A DNA stretch of 64,000 bases from Cephalotus follicularis. Taxonomy: Eukaryota; Streptophyta; Magnoliopsida; Oxalidales; Cephalotaceae. Shown here piece by piece: positions 34,765-45,290 of this stretch. The translations under genes and the position numbers were made by a program. The DNA lies in the NCBI GenBank assembly GCA_001972305.1, contig BDDD01001968.1, positions 124,001 through 188,000 of the forward strand. Reading direction: 5' to 3'. Numbering within the stretch: the first letter of the stretch is position 1; each line of letters starts with the position of its first letter. The notes beneath the pieces are model-generated. The model was not told the DNA's origin and ran no database searches. It saw nothing but the letters and a program-made list of their open reading frames with translations.

Positions 34765-35127
34765 CTAACGTGCAACCATAGCCGAAATCAACTTCAAAGG
34801 TGTCGAGCGCTGCTCGCAAACTAGCTCCATGCCTGACTCGTCGGGCAAGCAAAAGGAAACAACCTTGCGCGAACAATCGACCACTGCTCTATGCCTTACC
34901 AGCCAATCCATGCCTAGGATGGCATCAAAGTCCTCAAATTGGAAAGGAATAAGGTCGGCCACAAAACTCAGTCCCTTGATCACAGCATCACAACCCCTGT
35001 AGACTCGTTCTACACGGTAACTCTGGCCCGTAGGAACAGATACAGCGATCCCCTCGTCCAAGGACCTTAACACTCCACATGCATGTATGCAAAATGCATG
35101 GGCAACAAAGGCTCCCGTGTCAAACAA
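34765..35127 (-). pseudogene. Protease of element C
   Basis: The active-site motif is FDTGAFVAHAF, where DTGAS is expected, so the Ser after Ala has become Phe. The downstream FDAILGMDWLVRH motif is normal. A TAG at 34765 separates it from RT. Confidence 0.85.
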
Positions 35128-35160
35128 GTCCGTGGCATCTCTGCCAAAGATAAGAGCCTA

Positions 35161-36545
35161 ACCTATATCCACGTCTGCGGATCCAAGAGCATCTTCTCTG
35201 TTCAGAGCATATACTCTAGCTATTGCCGCTAGTCTACCCTGCTGATGACTTCCACCAGTTCTGGATGATCCCGCTTGCGAAGCCGTTGATCCACCTCTGG
35301 CTCCCGCAGGTTGTCTATTAGAAGCAACTGATCTAGGTGTCATCGTGGTTTGTTGGATTTGTGGACAACTCCTCTTGAAGTGCCCAACCTGGCCAAACTG
35401 GAAACATTCACGAGTGTCTGTCTTGCAGTTGCCAAAGTGGAAGCAACCGCACTTCTGGCACTTAGGAGGCTGTTGAGAAGCTGATGAACTCTGGTGCCTG
35501 CTCTGGTACGCACCACTGGCTGTAGGAGGATTCGCCTGCTGCAGAGAAAACGTCCCCTAGCCATCAGACCTGGCCTGTCCTCAGTTTCCACCGTCAGCTT
35601 GTTGATTGGAGTAACGTTTCCTTCGCTTCCCTTGTCCGCAGGAAGAACCCTCCCCTTGAGCAGATTGTTGTCGATCTCTCTTCTGTCCCCTTTCCTGATG
35701 GTTCCTTTACTCCATGATACTCTGCTCAACTCTCTTGGCAGATTCCACCATATCTCCAAACACAGTCCAATTGGTTGCTGCCACAGTATGTCTTACCTCA
35801 GGATTCAACCCATCAAAGAATTTCTCACACCTCTCCTCTTGGTCTGCCACCAAAGCCGGAGCAAAATGAGACAATTCCATAAAACGGTATTCATGCTGGG
35901 TCACGGTCATACTTCCCTGATGTAGATGCAAAAACTCTCTCCTCGTCCCCTTCACGAAGGTAGCCGGGAAGAAGTATTGACGAAACTCTCTCTTAAAGAC
36001 ATCCCAAGTGATCATAGCAACATCAATGTGTCTAGCATGGAGAGCTTCTCACCAATAAAGAGCATTCTTCCTTACCAAGAAGACACAAGTCCCACGCATG
36101 AGTCGTCGGAAACTCCCATATGTACAAAAAGAATCTCAAGATGATGCAGCCATGCCTCTGCATCCGCTGGATCATCCGTTCCCTCAAAAGTTGTAGCACC
36201 TAAACGTTGAAGACGTTCAACTGCTAGAGCTTGAAGTCGAGAACCACTCAAAGCTTGTGCTATCATCGTAGCAAACTGCATCCACTCTGCCTGACCACCT
36301 GTACAAATCAGAGGAGGTACCTGCGCTGCTGACTGCGCTGCCGGGACCTCAGCTACCACAGCTGGTCCAGTTTCTTGTTCCAACACTCCAGGGTTAGCCT
36401 GCACACCAGGTCCAACAGAAGGCAGTTCTTCATCCACATGTGGTGGGGAGATCTCTCTTCCTCTACCCTGACCACGTCCTCTGGCTGGGGAAACCCCTCG
36501 TCCCCTACCCATGCCACTTCCTCTTGTCTGACGCGGAGGTACCAT
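35161..36545 (-). pseudogene. Gag and nucleocapsid of element C
   Basis: The ATG at 36545 starts a Gly/Arg-rich leader (MVPPRQTRGSGMGRGRG). A gag core follows, split over frames: TTFEGTDDPADAEAWLHHLE (36072 onward), then FKREFRQYFFPATFVKGTRREF and MELSHFAPALVADQEERCEKFFDGLNPEVRHTV (35707-36015). The zinc knuckle near 35395 reads ECFQFGQVGHFKRSC, so its second Cys is Phe. At least two shifts separate the parts. Confidence 0.85.
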
Positions 36546-36655
36546 CTACCTTCACATGCAAGGTTAGGACATTACTAACATGTGTACCACATGAAATGCA
36601 ATGCATGCACACCCCCAAAGTCTCCAAAGAAAAAACACAAGGAAACTAAACCGGT

Positions 36656-36674
36656 CTCTCGGATACAAAGAAGC
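36656..36674 (-). promoter_or_regulatory. Worn primer-binding site of element C
   Basis: On the minus strand TTTGTATCCGAGAGA lies just after the LTR end. It resembles TGGTATCAGAG(C) with about three changes. Position supports the assignment; the sequence alone would not. Confidence 0.5.
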
Positions 36675-39447
36675 TGACACGCCCCGTTCCGAGCAGCCAT
36701 GCACAAGGACGGCCGTTCCAGGTGGAAGGATACCCAACGCACCGTTTCACTAAAGGAAACATGCCAGGGAAGGGAGCCAGGGCAGAGAACGCAACACTAC
36801 GTCTTGCCTGCGGTCCCGAGCAGGGATGCCAACACAACATAACGTAGCATAAGTCAGGCCTGCGCCCCACCCTAAGACATGCCTTCCCAGGATAAACCAT
36901 CCTCGGACATGTCCTCATTGGACGACAACACTTAACAAAAGGCTAAGCCTTGAATCAACACAAGGTCTTGGGGACAAACGCCAAGCGCAAGGAACAACCA
37001 CCCAAGGTCCCACCAATGCTCGAACTACACTAAGGGTCTAACATCTCACCCCGGTCAGGCACCCAGGGGATTCGCCAGGGCTCACCCACCAAAACATCTC
37101 CAGGGACCGAGCTGGTCCAAGTTCGGGAGGTCGGGCAAAACTAAGGAAAACTACTTACCTCCACCCAACGCCTACGACATGCCCGGGGACAAAGCCCGGG
37201 GAATCCACCAGACCTCAGCTTAGGGTCAACCAACCCGAGGTGCAAGGTCAACCTAAAGGTTTGACCAACCAAGATCAAAGCCACCCCTTCCCCCGGCATC
37301 TCAGCAGAGGTGCCACGCATGAAAGGCCCAAGGAGAAACACTGCAGTTTCACCAAGGCCAGGGCTGGGAAGACCTGCTACGCTGCCAAAGGGTCCCACAA
37401 CCCCCGAACTTCTACGTCGTCCCTGCAAACCCAAAAACTAAGCAAAACAGCACCAAGGCTAATAGAACAGCATAAACAACAAGTATATAAAACAAAAGAG
37501 TGAATTATATACACGGTCTCGGGCGAACTGCCGAGGACGTCCAACATCCAAAAGTTATACACATGTTTACAAGAAAGGTTTTACAAGGCATAGGTATTAA
37601 CAAAATCTATACAAAAACCCCATGAATGGCCCCAAATGCATGAAGGTGTCCGAGGCCGAGAAGCCATCCTAAGGTGCTGCGTCCGGCGTCTAACTCTCTC
37701 TACAAGCTGCCCTTAGTGGATCTCAAGAACACTGCTGCCCCGCTCCCTCTGCACACAAAACTGAAAGGGGATTAGTCCAACTGACTAGTGAGTAAGATCA
37801 AGGAATATCCTGGGCGACCCACTTGCACTGGGGTGCCAAGAGTCAAGGTGAACGTGTCCTGCCCCAACTGGGCTGAGAACAACCCATCTCCTCTGCTCAA
37901 CAAAACAAGGCAGAGGTGAAAGTATACAGGGATAGCGATAACAAAGGAATGTCCGAGGAGACGTCAGAGCTACCAACTCAATGACTGACCTCAAGGAAAG
38001 AAGGTAAACAATAGTTATATATACAAGAACATGCCAAGGATCCCAGGATCAACAAAAGATCAACTCTAAGGATCAACAATTCTCAAGGGGACTACTGTCA
38101 CTATATCAATCACAAGCAGATTCCACACACGCACATGCACAAAGGACTCACACACTTCCATAGTCGAAACCACCTCGACAGCATAGATAACAAATTTCGT
38201 TGGCGTTCTATCAACGCGTTCATGGGCTACAGGATTGAAACATCCCTCATATACTCAATAGTGATACCCACTTCCAGATCACCGCATGAACATCGGTAGA
38301 AGGGTTACGCAAGCACTCCTCCCCCGGCAAATCATACGTTGGCACACCTCACTACATGAACCTCGAACGAGGGGCTACGCAAGCCCACCCCCATCGGAAA
38401 GCACGAGCTCAGCACTACACTAGGTGAACCTCGATCGAGAAGCTACCTCGTCGGTAATCACATAGCGTTAATATCGTCCAAGGGGCCCGTGAATCACCGC
38501 TCGACTCCTCCCTTGATGAGACAACAGAGGAGAACCTCAGCTTAGAGGTAAGTGTATCACCACTTAGACCATCTCGTACCGGCAATCTCATACGTAACCA
38601 ACTAACCAGCACCCAGTAACTAGTATCCAAGGACAACAACATATGATATCAAATAAAGCATGAATACTCAACACGAAAGGGGAAACAACAAGTTCAACCC
38701 AGGTAAAGCAGTATTCACATGCAATATCAACAAGATGACAGGAGAAGAATTCCTACTCAACGGTAATATCATGGAAGGGTATAAAATCAATAAACTCTCT
38801 GTTATCAATTGGTAGAAAGAAGAACATCCCACTCACTAGTATCAATAGCTTTCTCAGCTAGCTCCCTTGTTGTGCAGACTCCGTGCCTAGATCTTCCTCT
38901 GCAAGGCCAACGCACAGCAACGCTTAGCTACCGTGAACAACATCTCTGATGCTATGCAAGAACCACATACAACTATTAAAACCAAGGCGAAGCTCTTCCT
39001 CAGCCTCAAAGATCGTGCCTGCACCAACCATGCGACGAACCAAAACGTACTAAGGAGGACACTTACCTGCTAGACGTGTAGAGGGGTGAAAGAAAGTTCC
39101 AACCTCAAACAGCGCTCAAAGATTCAGAAGAAAGATGAAAGATGAAAGCGCACTCTCCCCAAACACTTCTTCCATTGTGAGATGATGGACATGATATCTG
39201 ACGAAGTCAACTATCAAGCTTCCTAAACAAGCTTTGCACATATCCCAACACCAACTAAACCTAACTTATAACTTAGCCACACATACACAGACCATAGGCA
39301 ACCATTGGGCCTCCACCAAGGCCAAACCAAACCTTTACTTGCCCAAAGAAGGAAAAGCCCAAACCAACCACAACCAAGGAGAGAAAGAAAAAAAATTTCC
39401 CACAGGCCCAAACATCAATTTATCCAAAAATAATGCGGGTCGTTGCA
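36675..39447 (-). repeat. 5' LTR of element C (2773 bp)
   Basis: It is paired with 28707-31783. It ends (minus) ...CACGCCCC-type TGACACG terminus on + at 36675 and GTTGCA at 39447; the partner has GTTACA, so one terminus base has changed. Confidence 0.92.
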
Positions 39448-39452
39448 GCTTA

Positions 39453-40846
39453 GCTGATTCTAGACTATTCATGAAAGCTAAAATAAACTTAAGAATACAA
39501 CTGATTAAAAGAAAGAGATTTGAAAAAAGAACAGGGGTCCTTCCGGGCTAAACACCCGTGGAGAACAACTAAGTTATAACTGGCATTTCTTTGTTGTGCT
39601 TGCTTTGCTGTTTACATAATATACTTGCCAACTTATAGTGGCTTGAGCTGAGCTGATCTAGGCCAAGCCTGCTTGTTACATAATATACTTGCCAACTTAT
39701 AGTGGCCTGAGCTAATCTAGGCCGAAGCCTGCTTGGCAATATCTGCCGAGAACCCATGGTTCTCCTCTGTGCCTGCTATTTCTTTACTGAATGCTGGGCT
39801 GGGGACTAAAAGTCTGAGGACAAGGTCCTCCTCTTGAAAACCTACTGAAAGGCTCTACATACTACTATATCTAATAACTTAGCTCAACTGTGCTCAAACC
39901 CTACACATTGTCCTAGTAACAATGCGAGGAGATCTAGGTATGGAACTCGGGGACAGACTCACTCAACTTCTCATCCTGTGATGATAGGCTGAGGAGGAAG
40001 GAGCTTGTACATGTGTGTTCAGCTGCACTCAGACCCTGTACACTGTCTTAGACATAATGTAAGGAGATCCAGGTAGGACCTGGGGGCAGACACGCTCAAT
40101 GACCCATCATAGACAATAGGTACGCTGAGGAGGGGGGTGAACACGTACACGTTATCTCATCCGTGGATGAAACGATATAAGAATGCTTAACATCTTGCTC
40201 TGGGAACACTCCACTCAAAAAGAATGGTTAACATAAGACATTAGGGGAAATAATTTCCCATCATAACTCACTTACTCAAACTGAAGCTGAGGGATAGGAT
40301 TCTCAAAGAAAATAAGATGAACAATAAAAATGCTTTAAAAGAAAGGATGTCCCACTCACAGTTCTTGCTACTTCCTTGGAAGTTAACTTCACTTCCTCTC
40401 TGCTACTCTCTTCCTCCGGCTTGTCTGCATCTTTTTTTTACCTTGTGTACTTCTTCCACTGCTACGCTTGGAAAGCTTCAACTGCTACTGGTACAGGCGC
40501 AAGAACGAAGAAGAAGAAAAGAAAAGAAAAGAAAAGAAAACTAGGCTCTCTCTCTCTAAAACTCTCTTTCTTGCTGAAACTAGAAGAAAGGAATGACAAC
40601 ATCTCAAGATATATCTCCACACTAATCCCAACTTAAGTAGTCTTTTGTCTGGGAAGTTGGAATCTTCCTCAAGAAGCTTTGCATAAAAGTCCTTCAACTT
40701 CCACAATTCTCACTTAAACCTTGGCTTAACATATCCTTCTCTTATCCATAATTACACATAAGCCCAAAAGACAAAATCATCATCTCATATAACTTTAAAA
40801 AAAAAAAAAGAACTCTTAAATCTCCAAAAAGGTACGGGGTATTACA
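39453..40846 (-). repeat. Element B 3' LTR, segment 3
   Basis: This is the LTR start (TGTAATACCCCGTACC on the minus strand, ending 40846). It matches the inverted 54920-56360. It includes a ~60-bp imperfect repeat (ATAATATACTTGCCAACTTATAGTGG twice, about 39616 and 39678). The frames at 40317-40636 and 40485-40706 lie inside it and are not genes. Confidence 0.88.
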
Positions 40847-40862
40847 TCCTCCCCACTTTAAG
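40847..40862 (-). promoter_or_regulatory. Polypurine tract of element B
   Basis: On the minus strand CTTAAAGTGGGGAGGA abuts the TGTAATAC LTR start. Confidence 0.8.
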
Positions 40863-40974
40863 AAATTTTGTCCTCAAAATTCCTCAAGCCAAACCGTAGG
40901 AAGAACTATTCTATCATCTCTGGCTTCTCTACCACCATGCTCAACTAACAGATACTATAACTTAACTTATCCTA

Positions 40975-41763
40975 CTAAAGGAGAAACATAGAACACAAGA
41001 TCTCACTTGGTGGCATGTCTGGTGCTGTCATATCTGCCCCTCTGTGAAGGGAGTAAACCCTTGCTGTAGCTCCTGGTATGCCACCACTAGCTCTGGCGGT
41101 GCTACTCTGAGGTGCTGAGAAACTCGTTCTCGGTGTTGTTGCCTGTTGACTTGATCTGGTTGCTCCACTGCTTGGAGTCTGCTTTGCTGCTGGTGCTGCC
41201 ATGGGAGTCATCGCTTCGCTAAGAGATTGCTGAGGACAATCTCTGTTCATGTGCCCGACCTCGCCACATCTGTAACATCCAGAACTTCCTCGCTTGCATT
41301 CCCCCGCATGGGACTTACCAAATACTTGGCACTAAGGGGTCCTATTACTCTGATAGGAACTCCCCTATACGTCGCTAGCAACTGGGGCAGTTCGTGTCTG
41401 CCGAGACGCTCCGCCTCTAACGTTGCCCGAGGACTGAGGTCCCCACTGCTTCTGAACATTGGAGGGGTTCTCTGTTTGCTCTACTTGAGACAAAGATCTC
41501 TTCTGTCCTTCCTTTTGATGCACCCCCTGGTATGCTAAACCCATAGTTTGAGCCCACATCGTTGCTGCTTGCATCATCTTCGTAGGTCCACTAGTAGGTG
41601 CTGGGGGAGGCATACGTGCGGCTGATTACGCTGCTGGAATAGGCTCCTCTGGTACTTCTACAGGAACCTCTTGCTCCACAGTCTGGCGAGGAATCGCTCT
41701 TCCTCTTCCTCTGAATTTTCCGCGACCCCTGCCATGAACCGTGCTATGAGTCCGAGGTGGCAT
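40975..41763 (-). pseudogene. Reduced gag of element B
   Basis: The ATG at 41763 starts MPPRTHSTVHGRGRGKFRGR, a basic leader like that of C. There is a TAA at about 41625, then MMQAATMWAQTMGLAYQG. The central gag core found in C and G is missing. After a frame change come two knuckles, CQVFGKSHAGEC (second Cys replaced by Phe) and the intact CYRCGEVGHMNRDC, then a Ser/Thr/Pro-rich tail ending at 40975. No protease, RT, RNase H or integrase follows before the PPT, so the element depended on others for movement. Confidence 0.82.
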
Positions 41764-41888
41764 CGTCTTCTACAACAACACACTAACGTAACACGATATC
41801 ATCGTAACCTAGATGCAATGCATGAATGCAACCCCAAGAGATACCCCACTAACTAACATAGAAAGCACAAGGAAAACCCAAACCTTCT

Positions 41889-41899
41889 ATCTGATACCA
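41889..41899 (-). promoter_or_regulatory. Primer-binding site of element B (iMet tRNA type)
   Basis: On the minus strand TGGTATCAGAT follows the LTR end (...CCTGACAATG). It matches the iMet complement except for its last base. Confidence 0.75.
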
Positions 41900-41902
41900 C
41901 AT

Positions 41903-42829
41903 TGTCAGGACCCGTTCCTGCTAACTCTGTGGGACACGTGTCCTGCCGGGAATGACACTCCTCCTGCCAACAACCCTCTGTAACTGAAACTGCCTGAGGA
42001 GTTGTCTGAAAACTCCCCAGGAACCTATCGCGTAAAACGCCTGAGGAGAAAGACTGGGCCAAACGCGCAACAAGCACAAAACCCCAGAAGAGAGCGTGCA
42101 CGTGCAACGCACACGCTCACTTAACAACCTGTGGACAAACATGCTCGGGGAGAAGGCCACGTGCACCGCACCTGCTCACTTAAACTCCCCTGGGGACATG
42201 CACAATGTCCCCCGGCACCCCTGCTCATCACAACAACATTAACATCAAAATGTATAGCATAACTAATGCCTGGGGCGAAACCAACATAAGCGCCTGGGGA
42301 GAAACCCATGCACGCCCCACGTGATCACTTAAACTCCATACTCGAGTCCACGCATACATATCTTGTCCCCCGACGTACAACCTTCTCTGCACGTCCCTAA
42401 GGATCACATAACAAAGCATACATCAAATGCACCGTTTAACTTAAAACATAAAGCACTTAACATATAACCCGTCACGGGCCTTACTCTAACAAGGCACCCC
42501 TAGCCACTCTCTCCAGGGACACCTTCCCTGCTCCATTGCAAAGGCTCAACATCATCATCACCCTGGGGACACCCTGCCTCCCCGGGGTAAAGCGCTTTGA
42601 AACATAACCCATGCTCCCAAGCATAAACAGAACACCCCTGCTAGGCTATCCCCTATAGAAACCCAAGGGCTCCCCAGCACCCGGGATAGACCTGATAACT
42701 AAAAACTCAAAACACGAAAGATCCATGAAAACACATGATAAACACATCTATAAACTCATAACATCCATAAAATTTCTTGAAAGTATCACATCATTACATA
42801 TTTCATCCCTAGCATACATACATTGCCTT
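41903..42829 (-). repeat. 5' LTR of element B, truncated
   Basis: It is collinear with 24771-25221 plus 27802-28262, with neither D nor C present, so those insertions are confined to the other LTR. It stops at GCCTTC (42825-42830), where Athila LTR3 sequence begins. Confidence 0.9.
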
Positions 42830-43135
42830 CATTATATATTTTGTTTAGTTTTATTTATTGTTTTGATTAGTTTTAATTTACACGTTTTATTTTCTTTTAT
42901 ATTCTATTATTTTAGTCTGTTATTTTCTTTTATTTATTTCCTGCCTGTTTTCAATTGTTTTATTATTTCTGCATAATTAGGAGTAGTTTTTGATAGTTTA
43001 TCTCAAATTTGGTATACTTCGCCTAGCTTAAATAAATTATAACTAGTTTAACGTTTTCCTGCATTCGACCTGTTACTGCATGATCCGTGCACTTGCGGAT
43101 ATAAATTTTGAAACATCATTCTTTTTTGGTGAATA
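42829..43135 (+). repeat. Athila-like LTR3, last ~307 bp only
   Basis: It starts at CATTATATATTTTG, matching 3228 of LTR1, and ends at GTGAATA before a PBS. The first ~1.3 kb of the LTR, together with the end of int2 and the start of the B LTR, have been lost in a single deletion. Confidence 0.88.
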
Positions 43136-43141
43136 AGTTTT

Positions 43142-43159
43142 TGGCGCTGTTGCCAGGGA
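43142..43159 (+). promoter_or_regulatory. Primer-binding site, int3
   Basis: TGGCGCTGTTGCCAGGGA is the Asp-tRNA-type site with two changes at CpG-like positions. Confidence 0.8.
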
Positions 43160-43459
43160 AACAATTTAAATTAGTTTAAATTTATTTGACTTATTCGTAG
43201 TATTTATTTTTCTTTTCTTTTTCTTTTTTTGTGTTTCCTTTGATTTTGTTAGCTTAGTTTAATTAGGGAGCTGCATAAGCTTTAAAAACAAATTCTTATA
43301 ATCTTTGCATAAGCTTTAACAAACCATGATTTTCCCTAAGTTAATTCTCTGCATAAGCTTTAATAATATAGTTTAATTTAGGTCCTCAAAAAAAAAAAAA
43401 AAAAAAAAACCCTGTGTTTTTATCATTAGTTTTGAATTGTGTTAAGTTAGTTTTTAGTT

Positions 43460-45290
43460 TATGACTTAGTGGGTACGTGGAACGAATAACCGTCTTGAGC
43501 GAAATATTAAACAAACAAAAATGGCAAATGAGCGACCAATTCAAACTCTTCGGGATAGATTTATCCCGTGAGGACAGTGCAACCATCCTGTATCCTGTTG
43601 CCTGCTCTTCAAGGGAATAATTTCGAGTTAAAATCTTAGTTCATTAGCATGCTCCCACACTTTCATGGTTTACCCAATGAGGATGCATATATCTTCCTTT
43701 GTGAGTTTCAGGAAGTATGCGCCCTCATGAAACTTCAAAGACTCTCAGATGACACAATCAAATTGCGTTTCATATATTTTTCTCTCAAAAGGATGGAGCT
43801 AAAAAGTGGCTCTACAGTCTCCCCAATGGTTCCATTTCTACATTGGACCATTTCACTGTCTTGTTCCTAAAGAAATTTTTTCCGCTTCATAAAACCAATA
43901 AACTTAGGAACGACATTCTCCAATTTCGCCAAAAACCCAATGAATCATTTTCTAGGTGTATGGAACATTTTAAGGATCTTCTCTTAGAGTGTCCGCATCA
44001 TGGTTTGAACACTTGGCATTTGTGCCAAATCATCTTCGAAGGCATCGACTACCAGACCAAGCAATTGGTCAAATCTATGTGTCCTGATGGGTTCACCTGG
44101 TACACGGATGAAAACGAGGCTTGGAATTTTCTTTTAGATTTGGGTGAGCAAAGTAAGGAGTGGTAGTCCACTCAAGTTTCTGAAAGAGTATTGCCAAATA
44201 AAGGGTATTTTGTAGAAGGAGCAGTTGCGCTCAAGGCATAGTTAGATAGCCGCCTCAAGAGAATAGAGTCGTTGCTTAGGGGAACCGAGCAAGCTAATCA
44301 CGTAAATCAAAGAGCCCCTATGTGTTCTTGGTGCCAGTCACCAAGTCATGTGATCGAAGAATACCAAAGCTACATTGAAAATCAATATACTCATGAGAAT
44401 GTGTCCATAATGAACCAATACAACCCGTATAGTAACACTTTCAACCCGGGTTGGAGAAAACATCCAAACTTCTCATGGAGTCAAGGGCATAATCAAAGAG
44501 GACCACCAAATTTTCATGGTCAACCATCCACCTTTTCTGGGCAGCCTTCCAGCGTGGTGCCCCACCTTCAAAATTTTTGGGACAAACTTCAAACTTTTCT
44601 AGCCAGTCTGCACCATAGCAAACATTTCAAAGGTTCCCGGAAAATGAAATTCGTCCTTCCTTCCCACAACTCCAATTCCAAAATCAACAATCACCTGGAT
44701 TGTTGAACCAAAGGGAAGATACATCTAGGATTTCTTCTTTAGAAAAGAGCTTGGAGCTTTTCATGAGCACTCTGATGACTAGTCAGTACAACATAGAAAA
44801 GCAAATCTCTCAGCTAGCATCTGCGGTGCATATAAGAGAAAAAGGGAAGGTCCCTTCCCAACCCAAACCAAATCCTAGGACGAATATGATTAAGCCTGAT
44901 CGTATCCAACCGCAATCTAATCCGCAATGCTCATCTTCTTCTGGCCCATCGGACCAACCATTTGCCTTGCAAAGTGGAAGTGAGTACCAACCAGCGGATA
45001 AAATAGAAAATTCGAGCAAGGAGTTTGTTGAGTCATTTGCGCATTAAAAATGAAAAGACAAGTTGGTTGACTCCTTTGTGCAACCAACAAATTTAAATGC
45101 GCAAGAAGAAGTTAGGGAAGAGAAAGAAGAAGAGAAAAAGGAACAATCAGTGGAGATACTCAAGCGTTCATATGATCCCCCAGTTATTTTTCCAAATAGA
45201 TTAGATAAAAAAGCCCCCGCAATGGAAAAGATAATCAATACGTTTAAACATGTTCAAACCAATATCTCATTGCTTGAAGCTATTGAGTAG
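43460..45290 (+). pseudogene. Athila-like gag of int3
   Basis: The start ATG is followed two codons later by TAG (ATGACTTAG). The gag core is readable in three frames: LPHFHGLPNEDAYIFLCEF (43649 onward), a one-base insertion at about 43790, then FLKKFFPLHKTNKLRNDI (43843-44166). A third frame runs from about 44570 through QISQLASAV to 45290, with TAA at 45045 and TAG at 45288. It is therefore more damaged than the region directly downstream. Confidence 0.85.

Larger units (their letters stand above)
28707..39447 (-). mobile_element. Complete but decayed chromovirus C (10.7 kb)
   Basis: C is flanked by a perfect TSD GCTTA (28702-28706 and 39448-39452), and the rejoined target matches the uninterrupted inverted B LTR near 56355. 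LTRs are 28707-31783 and 36675-39447. The minus strand carries gag, knuckle, protease, RT, RNase H, integrase and a worn chromodomain, each closed by several stops or shifts. It is older-looking than G. Confidence 0.93.
24771..42829 (-). mobile_element. Element B: large pol-less LTR retrotransposon derivative, right end truncated
   Basis: In minus orientation the layout is: truncated 5' LTR (41903-42829), iMet-type PBS, a ~1.05-kb internal region with reduced gag, PPT and 3' LTR (24771-40846, split by D and C). The family is confirmed by a solo LTR at 54920-57793, which spans every internal junction. The left flank is TTTAA (24766-24770). The right TSD is missing because a deletion joins B to Athila LTR3 at 42828-42830. 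B resembles LARD-type nonautonomous elements. Confidence 0.88.

Noticed and set aside
40485..40706. Frame beginning MWKLKDFYAKLLEE, shared with 55064-55306
   Set aside because: Both copies lie in LTRs of family B; similarity is due to LTR homology and the frames end differently.
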